NCBI GenBank assembly: GCA_030667885.1
Contig: DAOUVA010000089.1
Location: forward strand, 1-10,729
DNA length: 10,729 bases
Direction: 5' to 3'
DNA from: Phycisphaerae bacterium
GTDB lineage: Bacteria > Planctomycetota > Phycisphaerae > Sedimentisphaerales > Anaerobacaceae
The notes under the pieces are model-generated. The model worked only from the letters and a program-made list of their open reading frames with translations, did no database searches and was not told the origin of the DNA. The first letter of the stretch is position 1; the number at the start of each line of letters is the position of its first letter. Position numbers and translations under genes: made by a program. This document shows positions 7,125-10,729 of the stretch, in pieces.

Positions 7125-7225
7125 TTTGGGGCGTAGCCTAAGAATCTCAAATCTTGAGCCATTAGAGATTCTTCACTTCGTTACGCGTAGCCTGTCCTCG
7201 AGCGCAACGAAGGATTCAGAATGGT
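7125..7225. repeat. Dispersed-repeat-like palindromic element in the fur leader
   Basis: AAGAATCTC (7140-7148) and GAGATTCTT (7165-7173) form a perfect 9-bp inverted repeat. TCCTCG (7195-7200) pairs with CGAAGGA (7208-7214) with one bulge. GCGTAGCCT occurs twice in the same direction (7131-7139 and 7185-7193). Sequences of the type GAGATTCTTCACTTCGTT...CAGAATG and CTGTCCT...CGAAGGA are, from memory, abundant non-coding interspersed repeats in many environmental bacteria. No reading frame lies inside. Confidence 0.6.
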
Positions 7226-7309
7226 AATCTTTATATTTGTTTAAAAAAGTATAACTTGTTAAATATATAGCTCTTAAGAATAAATGGGGCAAGTATTTAG
7301 GGACAGGAT

Positions 7310-7750
7310 ATGGACGCCAAAGTAAAGTTTAACAAATTCCTAATTAACAAAGGTCTGCGACAAACCAAACAGAGGGATGAAATTGTAAACGTCTTTTTGC
7401 GATTGGAAAGGCATCTCAGCACTCAGGAGTTGTTTGATATTGTCAGAAAAAAGGACAAAGATGTCGGCTACGCGACGGTTGCGAGAACTTTAAAGCTACT
7501 TGCCGAATCAGGCCTTTGCAGGGTGGTGGATTTTGGAGATGGTGTTCAGCGGTTCGAGCACAAATACGGACATGAGCATCACGATCATCTGATTTGTTCC
7601 AAATGTGGGAAATTTGTTGAGATATACAGCAAGAAACTCGAAAAGTTACAGGAAGAGCTGGTAAGAAAACACGGCTATACTCAGGAGTATCACAAACTGG
7701 ATATATTCGGTATATGTCCTCGATGCGGGAAGGGAAAGCAAGTGGTATGA
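7310..7750 (+). CDS. Fur-family metal-responsive transcriptional regulator
   Basis: This encodes 146 residues, typical of the family. The N-terminal winged helix ends with the recognition segment GYATVARTLKLLAESGL (53-69; the usual Tyr of VYRTL is Ala). The dimerisation/metal domain has the histidine-rich run HEHHDHLIC (88-96) with Glu83 before it. Two CxxC pairs (Cys96/Cys99 and Cys136/Cys139) are expected to hold structural zinc; His35 and Glu104 are further likely ligands. Family members sense Fe, Zn, Mn or peroxide. The flanking boxes are of the iron-Fur type, so iron sensing is the best guess, but PerR or Zur cannot be excluded from sequence alone. ATG 7310 follows a GGGACAGG-like ribosome site. 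It probably controls itself and the porin/FMN-lipoprotein pair downstream. Confidence 0.93.
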   Translation: MDAKVKFNKFLINKGLRQTKQRDEIVNVFLRLERHLSTQELFDIVRKKDKDVGYATVARTLKLLAESGLCRVVDFGDGVQRFEHKYGHEHHDHLICSKCGKFVEIYSKKLEKLQEELVRKHGYTQEYHKLDIFGICPRCGKGKQVV

Positions 7751-7787
7751 AAGTAAGTTGTATATCAATTTTTTTTGGAGACTTGAT

Positions 7788-7806
7788 GATAACGAATATC
7801 AATATC
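7788..7806. promoter_or_regulatory. Second candidate Fur box, upstream of the porin
   Basis: GATAACGAATATCAATATC matches 15 of 19 positions of the classical Fur consensus. It overlaps a looser palindrome with TTGAT at 7783 and ATCAA at 7799. It lies 38 bp after the regulator's stop codon and 80 bp before the porin ATG. No clean -35/-10 pair was found beside it, so it is less certain than the first box. Confidence 0.5.
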
Positions 7807-7886
7807 AAAAGTAGGGCCGATCCGGCTATGTGAAGATGTTATGTCGTTGGATTTAATATTATATTTAGATGAAAGGCTAATTCTAT

Positions 7887-9272
7887 ATGTTGTTAAATGT
7901 TAATAAACAAATGATTGGGTGTATGATATTGCTGTTTCTGTCGGTCGCCGGTACTTCAGCCGCTGACGTAGCAGATAATGATGAGCTTGAAGTCATGCGC
8001 CGAGAAATGGAACAATTAAGGGAGCAGGTTAAGGAATTAAAAAATGAATTTCGCAGGCTTCAAGATGACAAAAAGGAAGATAAGGAAGTTCCCAGTGAAT
8101 ATCAACAAGAAATACAGGAGCTTCGCGATGATGTAACAAAACTTAATGAGTCACAAAAGCTTGATATTTCAGATACGTTGGATAAGTTAAAATTTGGTGG
8201 CTACGGAGAAATACATGGCAATTTTACCGAAGGTACCGAATCGGATAAGATGGACTTCCACAGACTTGTCCTGTACGTAGGTTATGATTTTGCTGACTGG
8301 ATTAAGTTCCACTCAGAAGTAGAGCTTGAACACGCCTTTGTTAAGGATACTGACACTGACACCGATGGTACCTCACCTAATACAGATACATCCGGTGGTT
8401 ATCTTTTAATTGAGCAGGCACAGGTTGATTTCCTGCTCTCTGATGCGTTTAATATCAGGGCAGGCCGGCTTCTGACGCCATTGGGAATTATTAACAAACG
8501 TCATGAACCTCCACTATTCAATGGTGTTGAAAGACCCAACTTTTCAAAATATATCATCCCGAGTACGTGGTCTTCCGATGGCGTTGGTTTTTTCGGCAGC
8601 CTTAATCCATCGCTGAGTTATGAAGCATATGTGGTGGCTGGGCTTAACGGTGATAAATTTACTTCAAGTGGTATCAGGGATGGTCGTATCCAGGGAAGTC
8701 CAAGTCTTAATGAAGTTGCGTTTACCGGAAGATTAGATTACCGCCCATTTGAAGAAGCTCTTGCCAATTCAGACCAGTCCTTGCGATTAGGTCTTTCAGG
8801 CTTCTTAGGCGGTCTGGATAATGTGAAAGACGGCGGCGGCAGCGGCAAAGATGGAGAAATAGCAATGACTTCGGCCGACTTTGAATATTCCATATCAAAG
8901 TTTGATTTTCGTGGAGTAATCGCCAATACCAATATTGACGGTGCACGTGATTTTGGCGGTGGCGTAGCAGAAGAAATGTTTGGCTGGTATCTTGAAGGTG
9001 CATATCACTTCTGGCCTGATGAGTGGAAAACCGGCAAGCTTAAAAATTCAGATGCAACCGTTTTCGTGCGCTATGAAGAGTATGACACACAACACGAAAT
9101 GCCCTCCGGTATCGCAAAAAATAAGTCTAAAGACATGGACGAGCTGAGTTTTGGTGTCAATTTCTATCTGACGCCTAATTTTGTTGTAAAAGCTGATTAC
9201 CAGCTTCGCGACAATGCCACTGGAAGCGACATGGATGATCTGTTTAACGTGGGTGTAGGCTGGACTTTCTAA
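7887..9272 (+). CDS. Outer-membrane porin with N-terminal coiled coil (OprO/P-like)
   Basis: This encodes 461 residues. A signal peptide (about 1-26; hydrophobic segment 9-24, cleavage near TSAA) is followed by a charged heptad-rich coiled coil (about 32-95) that may trimerise or reach the cell wall. From LKFGGYGEIHGNF (101 on) alternating beta strands run to the end, with the conserved-looking stretch RAGRLLTPLGIINKRHEPP (191-209). The protein ends WTF with a terminal Phe, the usual outer-membrane assembly signal. An acidic loop contains DTDTDTD (154-160). The style resembles phosphate-selective-porin-like proteins, but the solute is unknown. AAAGG at 7872-7876 precedes the ATG by ten bases. 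It is followed after 25 bp by the FMN-binding lipoprotein gene, so the two are probably cotranscribed, perhaps under Fur control. Confidence 0.85.
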   Translation: MLLNVNKQMIGCMILLFLSVAGTSAADVADNDELEVMRREMEQLREQVKELKNEFRRLQDDKKEDKEVPSEYQQEIQELRDDVTKLNESQKLDISDTLDKLKFGGYGEIHGNFTEGTESDKMDFHRLVLYVGYDFADWIKFHSEVELEHAFVKDTDTDTDGTSPNTDTSGGYLLIEQAQVDFLLSDAFNIRAGRLLTPLGIINKRHEPPLFNGVERPNFSKYIIPSTWSSDGVGFFGSLNPSLSYEAYVVAGLNGDKFTSSGIRDGRIQGSPSLNEVAFTGRLDYRPFEEALANSDQSLRLGLSGFLGGLDNVKDGGGSGKDGEIAMTSADFEYSISKFDFRGVIANTNIDGARDFGGGVAEEMFGWYLEGAYHFWPDEWKTGKLKNSDATVFVRYEEYDTQHEMPSGIAKNKSKDMDELSFGVNFYLTPNFVVKADYQLRDNATGSDMDDLFNVGVGWTF

Positions 9273-9297
9273 ACCATTTCGAAAAGGAGAATTAAAT

Positions 9298-9849
9298 ATG
9301 TCTAAGATATCAGTCAGGCTGACAACATTTATGGTAGCAGTTGCGGGTTTATCTACGTTGGCTATCATTTCAAGTTGTGTTGAGTCCAAATCCTCCTTTT
9401 CAAATGGAGGAATAATGACAGCAGTACGCCAGAATTTTTCCTCCGCAATTGATATAGTAGAAATTCCTTTTTTCATAAGTCAGGGCGCCCAGATTTCCGG
9501 GCGTCCTGACGAGGCTAAAATCAGCGAAATCAAAGGCGATTCAGGTCTTTTGGGCTATTGCGTTGAATCTAAAGTTGTAAGTCGTTCAGGCCCATTCAGG
9601 ATCCGTGTATTACTTGATAAGCAGCTTTACGTAAAACAAGCAACTGTAATTTCATATCCATGGGATCACGGCAGGGAAGTTCGTAAGCATGCTTTTACCA
9701 GTCAATTTGAAGGGAAAAGCCCCAATGACCCAATCCAAATAGGAAAAGATATTGACTCAATGACAGGGGCGACGATTTCATCTCGTGTTATGGCTGAAGG
9801 TGTTCGCGATACTATCAAACTCGTAGAGCTTGTTAGGGAACAACATTAA
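9298..9849 (+). CDS. FMN-binding-domain lipoprotein (covalently flavinylated)
   Basis: This encodes 183 residues. The N-terminal signal has lipobox ISSC with Cys27 as the likely lipid anchor. After a linker, residues about 80-178 form an FMN-binding domain (PF04205 type). It contains DSMTGATISS (153-162), matching the flavinylation motif in which Thr159 carries FMN through a phosphoester bond made by ApbE; no apbE is in the window. Such domains shuttle electrons on the outer face of the cytoplasmic membrane or in the periplasm, as in Rnf, Nqr and extracellular electron transfer systems. Here it stands alone, without Rnf/Nqr subunits. The ribosome site AAGGAGA (9284-9290) is strong, and the 25-bp gap to the porin indicates an operon. 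The electron donor and acceptor are unknown; a role in envelope iron redox is inferred from the Fur boxes upstream. Confidence 0.88.
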   Translation: MSKISVRLTTFMVAVAGLSTLAIISSCVESKSSFSNGGIMTAVRQNFSSAIDIVEIPFFISQGAQISGRPDEAKISEIKGDSGLLGYCVESKVVSRSGPFRIRVLLDKQLYVKQATVISYPWDHGREVRKHAFTSQFEGKSPNDPIQIGKDIDSMTGATISSRVMAEGVRDTIKLVELVREQH

Positions 9850-9977
9850 CATCAATAAAGCAACTATCCTCATCTGCACAGTAAAAATAATTTTAGCAGA
9901 TTCCGAGTGATGTATTTAAGAGGGACTTTTTCAGCCGAATGCTCAAGGGATGAAATATTAATTTATCAGGGGTGTAT

Positions 9978-10021
9978 AAAAAAAGAAAACATCGAGCAAC
10001 AATTTGGTACCCGATGTTTTC
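9978..10021 (-). terminator. Intrinsic terminator for leftward transcription
   Basis: GAAAACATCG (9985-9994) and CGATGTTTTC (10012-10021) form a perfect 10-bp stem with a 17-base loop. Read on the minus strand the stem is followed immediately by seven T residues. On the plus strand no T-run follows (the next bases are CGGAGGGGAG), so it is oriented against the porin operon. Something to its right is probably transcribed leftward. Confidence 0.7.
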
Positions 10022-10153
10022 CGGAGGGGAGAAAAAATCTTTTTATAACTTCTTTTGTTATCGGCAACGATATAATTGCACTTTAATTGAAAATAGACTT
10101 ATTTCGTCCTGAATTTCGAACACACAATTCCTTGGTGATGATGTAAGTCTTTG

Positions 10154-10300
10154 CTATATATACAGATAAGAGCTTGCCTTTTCTTTTGTGCCGGGATATT
10201 TCGTCCCTGCATTCCCTTTATAGCATCTAACACCATATTCCCGGTACGGCCGTCCTAAAGGCCTTTTAAACCTCTCTTTAGACTTAAAACTGTAAACCAT
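10154..10300 (-). CDS. Possible small protein, 48 residues, unrecognised
   Basis: A minus-strand frame runs from an ATG at 10300-10298 to a TAG at 10156-10154, and stays open for a further 25 codons upstream without a start codon. The peptide is basic and aromatic-rich, with the segments RPLGRPYREYGVRCYKGNAG and KYPGTKEKASS, which look more protein-like than random. No ribosome site precedes the ATG. It lies between the sigma factor gene and the leftward terminator, which would suit a short transcript. It could equally be a remnant of a longer gene or a chance frame inside a non-coding RNA. Confidence 0.3.
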   Translation of the reverse strand: MVYSFKSKERFKRPLGRPYREYGVRCYKGNAGTKYPGTKEKASSYLYI

Positions 10301-10458
10301 GGGCGGAGAATATTCGTCAAGAGTGGCAGGCTTTGATTCTTTAACAAAGCTCCGTAATTGTTGGCTAAATGATTTTCAAATAGTAAATTGAAAACAGCAG
10401 TCAAAGAAGTTAATCTGGACACGAGCGGATGATATAGTTAGTGCCAAATGTGTTCATT

Positions 10459-10729
10459 ATGGACTCTGACCAGGAATTAATTGAATTGGTAAATGAAGGC
10501 GATGCGGACGCCTTCGAAACTCTCTACTGGCGGTACCGTGATTGGGTTTACCATCTGGCCTGGCGATTTACCGGCAGCCCGCAGGATGCCCTTGATGTAT
10601 TGCAGGAAACCTTTACCTATTTATTAGGCAAGTTCCCCGGTTTTAATCTTACCGCCTCAATGACGACATTTCTTTATCCGGTGGTCAGGCACGTTTCTCT
10701 GGCCGTCCGAAGTAAAAACCGCCGTTTTA
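10459..10729 (+). CDS. ECF-like sigma-70 family sigma factor, partial (C-terminus outside window)
   Basis: The first 90 residues are present and the frame is still open at the window edge. The sequence DQELIELVNEGDADAFETLY is the typical opening of extracytoplasmic-function sigma factors. Region 2 follows: the YRDWVYHLAWRFTG helix (26-39), the core-binding DALDVLQETF (43-52), and FLYPVVRHVSLAVR (71-84) corresponding to the -10-recognising helix. Region 4 is not in the window. ATG 10459 is chosen because it gives the standard N-terminus; in-frame GTG codons at 10441 and 10450 are alternatives, and none has a ribosome site. An anti-sigma factor, if any, would lie downstream outside the window, so the signal it answers cannot be judged. 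Confidence 0.88.
   Translation, partial: MDSDQELIELVNEGDADAFETLYWRYRDWVYHLAWRFTGSPQDALDVLQETFTYLLGKFPGFNLTASMTTFLYPVVRHVSLAVRSKNRRF

Larger units (their letters stand above)
9850..10458. other. 609-bp intergenic region without a confident gene
   Basis: No plus-strand gene was found. Inverted repeats seen are TCTGC/GCAGA enclosing TAAAA/TTTTA (9873-9900, no T-run), AGACTTA (10095-10101)/TAAGTCT (10144-10150), CCGGGATAT (10191-10199)/ATATTCCCGG (10235-10244, one bulge) and GGCC pairs near 10248-10263. Together with the leftward terminator at 9978-10021 these suggest a structured or short-ORF transcript from the minus strand. I do not recognise tmRNA, RNase P, SRP or 6S RNA features. Confidence 0.5.

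Noticed and set aside
8346..8366. DTDTDTD run in the porin as a possible functional repeat
   Set aside because: It is only three dipeptide units in a predicted acidic surface loop and most likely simple sequence drift.
9873..9900. Hairpin after the FMN-lipoprotein gene as the operon terminator
   Set aside because: TCTGC/GCAGA and TAAAA/TTTTA can pair with a bulge, but the stem is weak and no T-run follows.
10299..10391. Plus-strand 30-codon frame beginning ATGGGCGGAG
   Set aside because: It is very short, has no ribosome site and no recognisable composition, and overlaps the better minus-strand frame only at its first bases.
1..10729. CRISPR array, tRNA, rRNA or complete insertion sequence
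   Set aside because: No regularly spaced identical repeats, tRNA-like clover segments, rRNA blocks or transposase motifs were seen on either strand.

Overview
The window most likely comes from a planctomycete, and within that group the Phycisphaerae/Sedimentisphaerales type fits best. This is inference from gene content: a Tat-exported S1 sulfatase next to a DUF1080-type lipoprotein, a greatly enlarged SecA, an outer-membrane porin (so a diderm), an ECF sigma factor, moderately AT-rich DNA and several starts without a Shine-Dalgarno sequence. No rRNA, tRNA, CRISPR array or complete mobile element was seen.

Layout. (1) 1-1310, minus strand: a sulfatase whose C-terminus lies outside the window. 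(2) 1607-2422, plus strand, divergent from it: a DUF1080/3-keto-disaccharide-hydrolase-like lipoprotein with its own promoter and a clear intrinsic terminator. These two look like a polysaccharide-degradation neighbourhood. (3) 2755-3315: efp (elongation factor P), then a 175-bp AT-rich palindromic repeat, then 3493-6981: secA, coding for 1162 residues. Relative to E. coli SecA it has a coiled-coil insertion after motor domain 1 and a helical-wing region expanded into five W-A-centred repeats. (4) 6982-9849: an iron-type regulatory block. A strong sigma-70 promoter carries a near-consensus Fur box, followed by a leader containing a dispersed-repeat-like element, a Fur-family regulator (7310-7750), a second candidate Fur box, a coiled-coil porin (7887-9272) and, 25 bp later, a lipoprotein with a covalent-FMN motif (9298-9849). 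(5) 9850-10458: about 600 bp with no confident gene. It holds a good intrinsic terminator for leftward transcription and several inverted repeats, so an unannotated minus-strand transcript is likely. (6) 10459 to the end: the N-terminal part of an ECF-like sigma factor.

How the genes may work together. The sulfatase and DUF1080 protein probably act outside the cytoplasm on sulfated or oxidised sugars. EF-P and SecA are housekeeping genes for translation and secretion. The Fur-porin-flavinylated lipoprotein block reads as a metal-responsive envelope module, possibly for uptake or extracytoplasmic redox of iron. That function is inferred from the Fur boxes and gene order, not shown. The two most unusual signals are the repeat-expanded SecA wing and the Fur-linked porin/FMN-lipoprotein pair.
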